From an uncultured Clostridia bacterium (lineage in GTDB: Bacteria; Bacillota; Clostridia; Christensenellales; Aristaeellaceae), in NCBI GenBank assembly GCA_934631025.1, contig CAKTXR010000049.1, positions 1 through 22,426 on the forward strand: 22,426 nt of DNA. Reading direction: 5' to 3'. The notes under the pieces were generated by a model. That model saw nothing but the letters and a program-made list of their open reading frames with translations. It ran no database searches and had not been told where the DNA came from. The translations under genes were made by a program, and so were the position numbers. The first letter of the stretch is position 1. Every line of letters starts with the position of its first letter. Below are positions 1-7,712 of this stretch, piece by piece.

Positions 1-221
1 CAGACCGCCAAGGACAAGGTTGAGTGCGACAACACCTACTGTCCCGGAAATGCCAAAGCCAATCGGAATCAGCGTGAGCATCTTCCCAATGCCAAAGGCA
101 CTCCGCAAGCAAGCCAGATCAGGAAATGATCGGGCGCTCCGTTCTCGACGAAGATACGGCTGAACATTGAAAACAAAAACAGCGCAAATCCCAACACCGC
201 ATTCAGCCCGCGCAGGCTCAA
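1..221 (-). pseudogene. DUF6050-like small membrane protein, frameshifted and cut by the window edge
   Basis: On the minus strand a reading frame begins at a TTG that overlaps the sbcC stop as TTGA and encodes a hydrophobic N-terminus followed by FSRIFVENGAPDHFLIWLAC. After the codons for GVP the frame runs into a stop, but shifting by one base at the AAA run at 94-96 gives FGIGKMLTLIPIGFGISGTV and a further hydrophobic stretch that is still open at position 1. From memory, this pattern (IF-V-x-DG-x-PD, LIWL-x-CG-x-PFGI, GGTVG-type segment) is that of small clostridial membrane proteins annotated DUF6050; their function is unknown. One missing T in a four-T run would explain the break, so this is either a true frameshift or a sequencing error. 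The alternative start is the ATG at 167. The TTGA overlap suggests translational coupling to sbcC. Confidence 0.6.
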
Positions 222-3200
222 TCGCACACCACCCGCGCGCGGCTGCCCTTGTCGGGCGCGGCGTCGACGACAATCTGACGCGGAACGCGGCGGCGCAGTT
301 CCTCGACGTGCGAGACCACGCCCACAAGCCGCGCGCCCTCGCCCAGGCGCAAAAGCGTTCCGATCGCCTGATCGAGCGCCGCCGGATCGAGCGAGCCGAA
401 GCCCTCGTCCACGAACAGCGTGTCTATGGTCACGCCGCCCGCCTCCTCGGCGATGGTCTCGCTCAGCCCCAGCGCCAGCGACAGCGACGCAAGGAACGCC
501 TCGCCGCCCGAGAGCGACGACGCGCCGCGCTCGCGCCCGCTGTGATAGTCCATGACGTTCAGCTCCAGCGCGCCGTCGCGCAGCCGGTCCGACTGATCGC
601 GCCTCCGCAGCTCGAAGCGGCCGTCGGTCATGCCCAGCAGATGCTCGTTGGCATGGGCGAGCACCTGCTCCAGATAGCTGCGCTGCACATACTGCTCGAA
701 GGAGACGCGCTGACGCCCCTCCATCTTGCCCTCGCTGATCTTTGCGAGCCGCTGAAGCCGCGCCATCGCCTCGCCCGCGGCCAGATAGCGCGCGTTGAGG
801 CCGCGTAGCCGCTCGAGCTGGCGCGCGTTGCGTTCGCGGCGGCTCAGCACGTCGGCCTGCTCCTTATTGAGCGTCTCCAGCCGTTCGGCAGCCTGATTAG
901 CCCGCTCCAGCGCGCCGTGGTCGACGCTCTTGCCCGCCGTCTCGGCGCTCAGGCGGTCGATCTCCGCCCTGTTGAGCGCCGCCTGACGATCGTATTCGGT
1001 CAGCTGCGCGCGGATATGCTCGCGCGTTTCGCCGTCCAGACGCGCCTTCTGCCAGCCCGCTTCGCCGTCGAAGCCCTGCGCGCGCACCGCCTGATCGAAC
1101 GAATGCGCCGCGTTCTGCGCGCGCTCGGCGGCCTGCTCCGCGTCGCGCTTCATCGCGTCCAGCCGGCCGGACAGTTCGCCCAGCGCCCTTTCGCTCTCCC
1201 CCGCTTCGCGCCGGATCCGCTCGATCTGCGCCGACTGCTCGGCCTGCGCGCGCGTGATGAGCGCCAGCGCCGCTCGCGCTTCCCGCGCGCCCGCATAGCC
1301 CAGCATCTCCTGCGAGAGCGCGTTCAGCCGCTCCCGTGCCGCCGCCAGCGCGCTTCCCTGCTCGGTCAGGGTCTTGCGCTCCTCGGCAAGCGCCGCTTCG
1401 GCCCGCTCGATGAGCGCCCTGCCCTCGTCGCGCCGGTTCTGCGCCGCGCGCGTGTTTTTGACGGCCGCGCTCAGCTCGCTCAGACGCGCGTTCAGTTGAA
1501 CCTCCTGCCGCCGCGCTTCGAGCTGAGCCGCCGCGACGGCGCGCCCCTCCATATCGACTTCCAGCGATTGCGCCGTTTCCCGCGCCTGCGCGTCGATCTC
1601 CTGAAGGCGCGCGGCCTGCTCGGCGTTGTCGCGCGAAAGCCGTTCGTGAATGTCGCGGACGCGCGCCGCTTCGGCCTTGAGCGCTTCGAGCAGCTCTGCG
1701 GACGGCACCGCGCCCATGTTTTCAACCAGCACTGCCGGCTGAGGATGCGTTTTCGAGCCGCACACCGGGCATGGCTGATCGTCCTTCAGTTCGCGCGCGA
1801 TCAGTCCCGCCTGCGAGGCGAGATAGCGCGTGTAGGCGGCGTTATAGCGGCTCTCGGCGGCGGCGAGGACGCGCTCGGCGCGGCGCTGATCCTCAAGGCC
1901 CTCGCTCAGGCGCGCCCGTCCGACGGCCAGCGTCTCGACCATGCGCGCCAGCCGCGTCAGGCTCTCCATGCGCTTGTCCAGCTTTTCCAGCTCGGCGCGC
2001 GCCTGCGTGAGCGCGGTTTCGGCGCGCGCGCCCTCGGCGATTTCGGCTTCGAGCCGCGCGACCGCCGCCTTGAGCTGCTCGATCTGCTTCTCATAGGTTT
2101 CGGTCTGGCGGCGCGCTTCGGCCTGCGCGCGTTCAAGGCGAGCCGTCTCCGCCGCGGCCGCGTCGCGCGCATCAAAGCGAGGCAGCAGCTTCTCCAGATT
2201 GCTCTTGTCGATCGAGAGCTTCTCCAGCTTCTCGCTCATCGCGGGCAGCGCCTTCGCGCTTTCGGCGGCGGCGTTTTTGCGGGTCTGCGCGGTTTCGAGC
2301 TGCGCCTGCGCGCCGCCAAGGCGGCTGCGCGTCTCATTAAGGCGGCGGCGCTGCTCAGTGAGCGCGGCGGCTTCGTCGCCCAAAAGCGCGGCCTGCTCGG
2401 CGGTTTTCAGGCGCGCGCGCAGCGTATCGGCGGTCTGTGACTGCGCGTTCAGAGCTTCGGCGCGCTTCTTCGCTGCGTCCAGCTGCTCGAACAGCGCATT
2501 GGTGTGCTCCTCCTCGGCCTTTTTCTGCACGGCGGCGGCATAGTCGGCGCGCGCTGCCGCGATTTCGCCCTTCAGCGCCGACGCGCGCTCGAGATCGGCT
2601 TTTATCATCTCCTCGGCGGCGGGCAGGAGCGTCTGCGCGTCGGCGGCGCTGTCGACGTTGGGCGCGTCGGGCAGGCGCAGCTCGGACAAGCCGGCGATCA
2701 TGTCGCGCGACGCCTGCTCGACTTCGTCCCGCCTGGCGTCGGCGCGCGCGCGCAGCACCCTGCACAGCCGCTCGCAGACGTGCGTGCCGAACAGCCGCCG
2801 GAAGATGTCCTCACGCTCGCGGGATTTGGCCAGCAGCAGATTGAGGAACTCGCCCTGTGCCAGCATGGACACCTGCTTGAACTGCGTATAGTCCAGCCGG
2901 ATGAGCGATTCGATTTCCTGCCGCACCTCGTTGTCGTTCTCGATGGGCAGGCGGCCGGGCATGGTCAGGCAGACGCGCGCGGCCTGCGTGCGCGTGCCCT
3001 GACCGCTGCGCAGCGGCCGCTCATAGCTGGGCGAACGGCGGATGTTATAGGTCTTGCCGCCGTGCTCGAAAGTCAGGTCGACGTAGGTCGGGTCGTTCGG
3101 CAGGGCGTAGTCGCTGCGCATGCCGCTGCCGGTTCGGCGTTCGTTGGTCACGCGGCCGTAGAGCGCATAGGCGATCGCGTCGAATATCGTGGTCTTGCCC

Positions 3201-3316
3201 GCGCCGGTGTCGCCGGTGATCAGGAACACGCCGCTCTCGCCGAACGCAGAAAAGTCGATCGTCGTCTCATGGGCGTAGGGGCCGAACATGGCCATGGTGA
3301 GCTTGAGCGGTCTCAT
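218..3316 (-). CDS. sbcC: SbcC, Rad50-like ATPase subunit of the SbcCD nuclease
   Basis: This is the SMC/Rad50-type ATPase of the SbcCD complex, which uses ATP to let SbcD cut hairpins and protein-blocked DNA ends in the cytoplasm. The 1,032-residue protein is of normal family length. It shows an N-terminal Walker A (GDTGAGKTT, about residues 35-43), two long Ala/Glu/Arg-rich coiled-coil arms, the zinc-hook motif CPVCG at 516-520 between them, the ABC signature LSGGE at about 935-939, Walker B VDEGFGSLD at about 969-977 and a switch histidine in VVSHVEEL. The ATG start overlaps the sbcD stop as ATGA, so the two are translated together. The frame is intact throughout, unlike the next gene downstream. 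Identification is secure from motifs and neighbour. Confidence 0.97.
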   Translation of the reverse strand: MRPLKLTMAMFGPYAHETTIDFSAFGESGVFLITGDTGAGKTTIFDAIAYALYGRVTNERRTGSGMRSDYALPNDPTYVDLTFEHGGKTYNIRRSPSYERPLRSGQGTRTQAARVCLTMPGRLPIENDNEVRQEIESLIRLDYTQFKQVSMLAQGEFLNLLLAKSREREDIFRRLFGTHVCERLCRVLRARADARRDEVEQASRDMIAGLSELRLPDAPNVDSAADAQTLLPAAEEMIKADLERASALKGEIAAARADYAAAVQKKAEEEHTNALFEQLDAAKKRAEALNAQSQTADTLRARLKTAEQAALLGDEAAALTEQRRRLNETRSRLGGAQAQLETAQTRKNAAAESAKALPAMSEKLEKLSIDKSNLEKLLPRFDARDAAAAETARLERAQAEARRQTETYEKQIEQLKAAVARLEAEIAEGARAETALTQARAELEKLDKRMESLTRLARMVETLAVGRARLSEGLEDQRRAERVLAAAESRYNAAYTRYLASQAGLIARELKDDQPCPVCGSKTHPQPAVLVENMGAVPSAELLEALKAEAARVRDIHERLSRDNAEQAARLQEIDAQARETAQSLEVDMEGRAVAAAQLEARRQEVQLNARLSELSAAVKNTRAAQNRRDEGRALIERAEAALAEERKTLTEQGSALAAARERLNALSQEMLGYAGAREARAALALITRAQAEQSAQIERIRREAGESERALGELSGRLDAMKRDAEQAAERAQNAAHSFDQAVRAQGFDGEAGWQKARLDGETREHIRAQLTEYDRQAALNRAEIDRLSAETAGKSVDHGALERANQAAERLETLNKEQADVLSRRERNARQLERLRGLNARYLAAGEAMARLQRLAKISEGKMEGRQRVSFEQYVQRSYLEQVLAHANEHLLGMTDGRFELRRRDQSDRLRDGALELNVMDYHSGRERGASSLSGGEAFLASLSLALGLSETIAEEAGGVTIDTLFVDEGFGSLDPAALDQAIGTLLRLGEGARLVGVVSHVEELRRRVPRQIVVDAAPDKGSRARVVCD

Positions 3317-4461
3317 GCGTTTTCCTCCTCCCGCGCTTCGGCGAGCGCGCTCTTCACGTCCTCGGTTTCCTCAGGGGTGAGCGGCTGACCGGCGGCTTCC
3401 TCATAGAAGCGCTCGAACACGCCCATGGGGTCGCGCCGTATGCGCCGCGATGCGGACAGCGGCCCGGACGGCTGGGCAGCGTGCATATCGCCCTCCCGCC
3501 GCACGCTGACCACGCGGGGATAGCGCGCGCGCAGCCGCTGCATCGCGTCGAACACAGGCTGCTCGTCGGTCAGACGCACCTCGATGAAATCGCCGTCGCG
3601 ATCGGACGCGGGCCGTTCGAGCAGCTCCTCCAGCTTTCCGCGCTCCATGCGCAGGTCGATGGACGGCTTGATGGGCACGAGCTGCACGCGCGTCTCGCCC
3701 TTCGAGTAGAGATCGACCACGGCGAAGCTCTTGAGCGAGGCCGACTCGCCCAGCGCGTATTTGAGCGGCGCGCCGGCATAGCGCACGAACTCGCCGCCCA
3801 CGCGCTGCGCCTGATGCAGGTGTCCCAGCGCGACGTAATCGAACCCGCCGACCGACTCGGCGCTCACCAGCTCCGTGCCGCCGACGAAGATCATCTCGGA
3901 ATCAGAGCGCAGCGGCATGGAGCCGGACGCACACACGAACTGATGCGCCACCAGCACGTTGCGCTCCCCGGTATTCACGTTCATATGCCGGACGGCGCAG
4001 CGCACCGCGTCGTCATAGCCGCCGATGATTTCGCCCTCCGCCTGCGCGCGGATATAGCCCGGCCTGAAGAACGGCAGCAAGTAGAAGTTGACCGGCCCAA
4101 AATCGTCCGCAAGCGTCACGGGCGGCTGGCCCAGTCGGTAATCGCCGGCGATATACACGCCGCTGCGCTCGAGCAGGGGACTTAAAAACGACAGCCGCTC
4201 GGGGGAATCGTGATTGCCCGCGATGAGCAGCACGGGCTTGCCCAGCTGAGAGAGCAGCGTCAAAAAGCCGTCCAGCAGATTGACGGCCTGCGTGGAGGGC
4301 GCGGCGCGATCGTAAACATCGCCGGCAATGACCACCGCGTCCACGTCGTTATGGCGAATATAATCGATGATCTGTCCGAGGATCTCCCTTTGCAGCTCGA
4401 TCAGGCTGAACTCGGCGAGCGAGCGCCCGAGGTGCAGATCGGCCAAATGAACAAAGCGCAT
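3313..4461 (-). CDS. sbcD: SbcD, Mre11-like nuclease subunit
   Basis: This is the metallophosphoesterase nuclease partner of SbcC, with 3'-5' exonuclease and hairpin-endonuclease activity in the family. The phosphoesterase motifs appear in order: DLH (D8, H10), GDVYDR (D48, D51), GNHDSPERL (N83, H84), AHQF and GHLHQ, giving the two-metal site. A C-terminal capping region of about 100 residues follows and ends in a Glu/Ala-rich tail. I chose the ATG at 4461, which gives 382 residues beginning MRFVHLADLHLG as in the family. An in-frame GTG three codons upstream (4470) has its GGGA too close to serve as a ribosome binding site, whereas that GGGA lies about 10 nt from the ATG. The gene is first in an sbcD-sbcC operon. 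Confidence 0.97.
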   Translation of the reverse strand: MRFVHLADLHLGRSLAEFSLIELQREILGQIIDYIRHNDVDAVVIAGDVYDRAAPSTQAVNLLDGFLTLLSQLGKPVLLIAGNHDSPERLSFLSPLLERSGVYIAGDYRLGQPPVTLADDFGPVNFYLLPFFRPGYIRAQAEGEIIGGYDDAVRCAVRHMNVNTGERNVLVAHQFVCASGSMPLRSDSEMIFVGGTELVSAESVGGFDYVALGHLHQAQRVGGEFVRYAGAPLKYALGESASLKSFAVVDLYSKGETRVQLVPIKPSIDLRMERGKLEELLERPASDRDGDFIEVRLTDEQPVFDAMQRLRARYPRVVSVRREGDMHAAQPSGPLSASRRIRRDPMGVFERFYEEAAGQPLTPEETEDVKSALAEAREEENA

Positions 4462-4503
4462 ATATCTCACATCCCGCTGTTTAGTTTAATGAATCATATT
4501 CTT

Positions 4504-4533
4504 ATTATACACCGCCGCGCCCGCGCGAATCAA
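4504..4533 (-). promoter_or_regulatory. Sigma-A type promoter of sbcD-sbcC
   Basis: The minus strand reads TTGATT (4528-4533), an 18-bp spacer, then a perfect TATAAT (4504-4509). The expected start of transcription is near 4497, giving a leader of about 35 nt before the sbcD ATG. Confidence 0.65.
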
Positions 4534-4579
4534 GAGCGCCGCGCAAAAAATCGCGCGTGTGTTCGGATGGATGCATATG

Positions 4580-4614
4580 AAAAAACCGCCCGAGATCGGC
4601 GTGATCGAGGCGGG
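4580..4614 (-). terminator. Intrinsic terminator between the GNAT relic and sbcD
   Basis: The minus strand carries CCGCC (4609-4613) pairing with GGCGG (4586-4590), with an inner CGATC/GATC extension containing a bulge, followed by six T residues (4580-4585). It separates upstream minus-strand transcription from the sbcDC promoter. The stem is imperfect, so strength is uncertain. Confidence 0.6.
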
Positions 4615-4695
4615 AAAATTGCCGCTTTGAAAGTCCTCGTGCAAAAGGCGCGGCCATACGAACCATGGAATGAAAGCATACCGGCAAATTGTGAG

Positions 4696-4942
4696 TTACG
4701 GTCGAATCACCTTTTCCCGTTTATTGCCGATGTAAACGCCGTCCTCGCAGCGACCGGCCAGCCTATAGCCCATCGAATCGTAATAGCTATTCAGAAATTC
4801 ATTATCCTCCGCACAGTCAAGGCGCATAAACCGCATTCCATTGCCGAACGCCCGATTTGTCCATCCATTGGACTCTCTTCTCATACAGCGAAAAAACAGC
4901 GGCAATCTCATCGCTTTCCGCCAGTCGAAAATCGTATCTCAT
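4696..4942 (-). pseudogene. GNAT-family acetyltransferase relic with internal deletion
   Basis: The minus-strand ATG at 4942 opens a frame reading MRYDFRLAESDEIAAV, then LYEKRVQWMDKSGVRQWN, and stops soon after. Overlapping that point, another frame continues as MRFMRLDCAEDNEFLNSYYD, then SMGYRLAGRCEDGVYIGNKR, and stops at 4696. These are the recognisable N-terminal helix region and C-terminal strand-helix region of one GNAT N-acetyltransferase subfamily. The roughly 80-100 residues between them, which hold the acetyl-CoA binding core, are missing and the frame is shifted, so the gene cannot be functional. A GGAG about 10 nt before the ATG and the terminator at 4580-4614 are probably left from the intact gene. 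The subfamily assignment is from memory of conserved motifs. Confidence 0.65.
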
Positions 4943-5005
4943 GTCCGCATCACTCCGCATAGTACCGATTCGTCAACTCTATCGCACTGTTTGAATAGCG
5001 CATAC

Positions 5006-5043
5006 AAAAAAGCCCGCCGCAATGCCATAAAACTGCGGCGGGC
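5006..5043 (-). terminator. Strong intrinsic terminator after tmRNA
   Basis: On the minus strand a perfect 10-bp stem (5034-5043 with 5012-5021; GCCCGCCGCA and its complement), with a 12-nt loop, is followed by six T residues (5006-5011). It lies 8 nt beyond the tmRNA 3' end and closes the smpB-ssrA unit. Confidence 0.92.
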
Positions 5044-5050
5044 GCGCGAG

Positions 5051-5398
5051 TGGAGGTGTGGGGAGTCGAACCCCAGTCCGAAAGTCAGACGACAGAATCT
5101 TCTCCGAGCGCAGTCCACGTTTTAACATTCCCTCCGCCGCACCGCCATGGACGGCGTTACGGCTTCAGTAGCTTCATAAAGTCCCGCCGATCTCAAAGCT
5201 TTGACCGGTTGGTTCCCTGCTTTTGCAGCGCCGGTGACCTACGCCGCAGGAGGCTTAGGGCCGACGTTCGCGGGCTTAGGCCGCGAAAGCTACGTTATCG
5301 TAGTTGTCAGTTAATTTTAATTTCCCGTTGTTGGGCGGTTCAGGGCCGCCGCTCGCTTATCCTGCCTTCCATACCCCCGTCGAAACCAGTACACCCCC
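5051..5398 (-). ncRNA. ssrA: Transfer-messenger RNA (tmRNA, ssrA)
   Basis: tmRNA rescues ribosomes stalled on broken mRNAs by acting first as alanyl-tRNA and then as mRNA for a degradation tag. The 5' end GGGGGUG (5398-5392) pairs over 7 bp, with one G-U, with CACCUCC near the 3' end (5058-5052). The 5' part carries the conserved CTGGTTTCGAC, and the 3' part the T-arm GGGGTTCGACTCCCC. A discriminator A at 5051 follows; the next genomic bases are CTC rather than CCA, so the CCA end is probably added enzymatically. The length of about 348 nt is typical. The gene begins 6 nt after the smpB stop with no promoter between them, so it is very likely co-transcribed with smpB and then processed. Confidence 0.96.
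5276..5308 (-). other. ssrA: tmRNA tag-peptide reading frame
   Basis: The in-frame segment GAC...GCC TAA encodes DNYDNVAFAA followed by a stop. With the alanine brought by the tRNA part, the tag would be A-DNYDNVAFAA, 11 residues like the Escherichia coli tag and ending in the usual small hydrophobic Ala-Ala degron. Choosing GAC as resume codon rests on the length match and the upstream AAAATTAACT; an ACT resume codon (adding Thr) cannot be excluded. Confidence 0.75.
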
Positions 5399-5404
5399 AT
5401 GATT

Positions 5405-5866
5405 TCAGCCGCGGCCCGCGAACGTGCGCTCAATGTCGCGCTGCGCGTCCCGCCTGGCCATGTCGTCGCGCTTATCGTAGAGCTTCTTGCCCCGACACAG
5501 CGCGACCTGCGCCTTCACGCGGCCGTTCTTCAGATAAATTTCCAGCGGAATGATCGAAAAGCCCTTCTGCATGACGCTCTGCTGCAGCTTGCGGATCTCC
5601 GCCTTGTGCATGAGAAGCCGCTTGGGCCGCAGCGGATCGGTGTTCGAAAAGCTGCCCTTCTCGTAGGGGCTGACGTGCATGCCGTACACGAACAGCTCGC
5701 CGTCCTTCACCACGGCGAAGCAGTCCTTCAAATTGCACTGGCCCAGCCGGATCGACTTGACCTCCGTGCCGTGCAGCTCGATGCCGGCCTCGTAGGTCTC
5801 CTCGACGAAATAGTCATGCCGCGCCTTGCGGTTCTGGGCAATGACCTTGACGCCCTCCTGCGGCAT
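5405..5866 (-). CDS. smpB: SmpB, tmRNA-binding protein
   Basis: SmpB binds the tRNA-like domain of tmRNA and places it in the A site of stalled ribosomes. The 153-residue protein is full length. It contains the family core NRKARHDYFVEETYEAGIEL, GTEVKSIR near residue 35, the YEKGSF segment, and the LYDKRDDMARRD C-terminal region whose basic helix enters the mRNA channel. The ATG at 5866 follows AGAGGTG at a suitable distance. A promoter lies at 5922-5950, and ssrA starts 6 nt after the TGA, so protein and RNA partners come from a single transcription unit. Confidence 0.97.
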   Translation of the reverse strand: MPQEGVKVIAQNRKARHDYFVEETYEAGIELHGTEVKSIRLGQCNLKDCFAVVKDGELFVYGMHVSPYEKGSFSNTDPLRPKRLLMHKAEIRKLQQSVMQKGFSIIPLEIYLKNGRVKAQVALCRGKKLYDKRDDMARRDAQRDIERTFAGRG

Positions 5867-5921
5867 ACCATTTCACCTCTCGCTCTCCATGTCCACTCTA
5901 TCCGACAGATCGGCATTTCAT

Positions 5922-5950
5922 AGTATACCACAGCCCGTGCGATTTGTCCA
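5922..5950 (-). promoter_or_regulatory. Promoter of the smpB-ssrA unit
   Basis: The minus strand has TGGACA (5945-5950), a 17-bp spacer and TATACT (5922-5927), close to sigma-A consensus, with a start expected near 5915. This seems to be the only promoter serving smpB and tmRNA. Confidence 0.8.
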
Positions 5951-6166
5951 GCGTTTTTCTCGCGCGCCGCAATAAATTTTATAGCACGCAGAGCACCTTT
6001 CAAAGCGAAACGCTGCCAGCCCGAACGGATTTTGCAGGAATTACGACGCTCACAGCCCTGATCTGGACCAAATCGGAGCTTTCATGTCCGTGTTTTCAAG
6101 TCGCCCTTTCCAGCCCGAAACTCCCGCCGATCCGCGCCGCCCGAAACTCACTCAGCGCCGCTTCAG

Positions 6167-6195
6167 GCGGGAACGCTTCCTTCCGCGTCCCCGCC
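6167..6195 (-). terminator. Hairpin after the membrane-anchored protein gene, without U tract
   Basis: Just past the stop at 6206, the minus strand forms an 11-bp stem (6185-6195 with 6167-6177, one G-U) around the loop GGAAGGAA. No T run follows, so it may be an RNA-stability element rather than an intrinsic terminator. In the remaining intergenic DNA (5951-6166) I see only a short repeated CCCGAAACTC and no gene. Confidence 0.4.
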
Positions 6196-6205
6196 CGACG
6201 CTTCT

Positions 6206-7504
6206 TTACAGCCTGTCCTCCTCCAGCCGGTGAATTTTCCGCACCAGCAGCGCGGAGGTGACGATCAGCGCCGCCAGCAGCAGCGCGCAGCCGCCGCCCA
6301 GCCCCCACACCAGCGGCGAAAGCTGCCTTTTCTCCTCCCCCTCGTCGCCCGAAGCCGTATCGCCCTCGCTCCTGACCGGCCGCGGCTCGACGGTCAGCTC
6401 GACCGGCAGGTCATAGCCGCTCTCGTTGCCCCATACGTCCTCGCAGGTCACGCGGAGAACGCCCGTGTACGTCCCCGCGTCGCCGCTTGCCAGAAAGGAC
6501 AGCCGCGCGTCGCCCGTCCCGCCGGACGCAATCGCGCCCACCAGCACGCTCTGCCGCTCGCACAGGCCGGGCAGCGTCAGCGTCGCCAGCACGTTGCGCA
6601 GCTCGCCGCGCCCCATGTTCATCAGCGGCAGCGTGAACGCCGCCGTATCGCCCGACACCACGCTGGCCGCGCCCTGCAATGCGCCGTGCTCCAGCCGGAT
6701 CTCCTGCGTCACCGGCAGCGTATGCGTCTCTGTCCAGCTCATGGTCTCGCCCAGCGCCGTCCATGTGAGCGTCAGGCTCAACGTGTGCGCCTTTACCGCC
6801 GCGTCGGGCTGCACGCTCAGCGGATACGTCACCGATACGCGCTCGTTCGGCATGAGCGATCCCAGCCGCAGCTTATCGCCGCCCGCGCTCAATATCTCGC
6901 CGTTCGCGTCGGACACGGTCAGCAGAATATCGCGCATTTCGGCGTAGGGATCGGTGTTGACCAGCGCGGCGGTGAGCGCGCCGTCCTCGCCCACGCGCAG
7001 ATCGGCGCTCACGCTTTCAAGCGCGGGCCGCATCGCCGCGCCGCTCGCTTTCCCGTCCCGCACGCGCAGCACGACCGGAAAATCGGCCGTCACCGCCGCG
7101 CCGTCCGCGTCTTTGCCGGTCACGCGCACCGTGGCGGCGTAATCGCCGTTGATGCGGCCGCTGAGCAGACGCGCGCCCAGCCGCACGGCGTAAAGCCCGT
7201 TCTGATCGGGCAGCACGTCGACTTTTGTACCCTCGCCCCGCAGCGGTGAAACCGTTTCGTTGTCCACGGTGAGCGCCGCCGTGATCTTTCCGATCGCCGT
7301 ATCGCTGCGCAGCGGCAGGCAGACGGTCATCGTCTCGCCGTCGCTCGTCGGCTCGTAGCCGCGCGTCCACGGCAGATAGTTCATGCCCGCAATGGTGGCA
7401 TTTTCGTCCAGCGTGAAGCCGCTCTCGGCCAGCGCGCGAGAGCATAGCGCCAGCAGCGCCATGAGAATCAGCAGCAGCCTGAAACACTTTTTCATATTTT
7501 TCAT
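6206..7504 (-). CDS. Secreted, C-terminally anchored protein with extracytoplasmic beta domains
   Basis: The 432-residue product has a signal peptide (KNMKK, a Leu-rich core, likely cleavage after SRALA at about residue 26). About 350 residues of beta-rich extracytoplasmic sequence follow, with repeated CARDB/COG1361-like features (for example LPLMNMGRGELRNVLATLTL and TYTGVLRVTCEDVWG). An acidic Ser/Gly/Glu linker leads to one C-terminal TM helix (WGLGGGCALLLAALIVTSAL) and a short basic tail. I chose the ATG at 7504 because GGGGAGAGGA lies about 7 nt upstream; the earlier in-frame ATG (7522) lies before that site. It follows the FtsX permease by about 210 bp on the same strand, so it may be an accessory or substrate-capturing factor of that transporter. 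That role is inference; similar small-domain anchored proteins often sit beside FtsX-type transporters. Confidence 0.82.
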   Translation of the reverse strand: MKNMKKCFRLLLILMALLALCSRALAESGFTLDENATIAGMNYLPWTRGYEPTSDGETMTVCLPLRSDTAIGKITAALTVDNETVSPLRGEGTKVDVLPDQNGLYAVRLGARLLSGRINGDYAATVRVTGKDADGAAVTADFPVVLRVRDGKASGAAMRPALESVSADLRVGEDGALTAALVNTDPYAEMRDILLTVSDANGEILSAGGDKLRLGSLMPNERVSVTYPLSVQPDAAVKAHTLSLTLTWTALGETMSWTETHTLPVTQEIRLEHGALQGAASVVSGDTAAFTLPLMNMGRGELRNVLATLTLPGLCERQSVLVGAIASGGTGDARLSFLASGDAGTYTGVLRVTCEDVWGNESGYDLPVELTVEPRPVRSEGDTASGDEGEEKRQLSPLVWGLGGGCALLLAALIVTSALLVRKIHRLEEDRL

Positions 7505-7712
7505 AATCGATCCTCTCCCCAAAGCATGATTTTTACTACAATTTCAGATTGTGTCGCCAGAAGAGTCACAGGCGCGTTTTTTGCCGGCTCGGAAATATCC
7601 TCCGCATAGCGCCGGTTCGCAGTGCGCCGCAGACCTCCCGCGCGCAATTCGTCGGCTCGTGCGGTGCGGCGTAAAATCGCCGTCCATGGCTCTCTCATGC
7701 CGCGCCGCCCCG

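Noticed and set aside
917..2440. Plus-strand frame of about 500 codons opposite sbcC
   Set aside because: It is a low-complexity Arg/Leu/Ala shadow of the SbcC coiled coil; the minus-strand gene has all family motifs.
5050..5553. Plus-strand frame overlapping tmRNA and smpB
   Set aside because: It covers an evident structured RNA and the opposite strand of smpB and has no family features.
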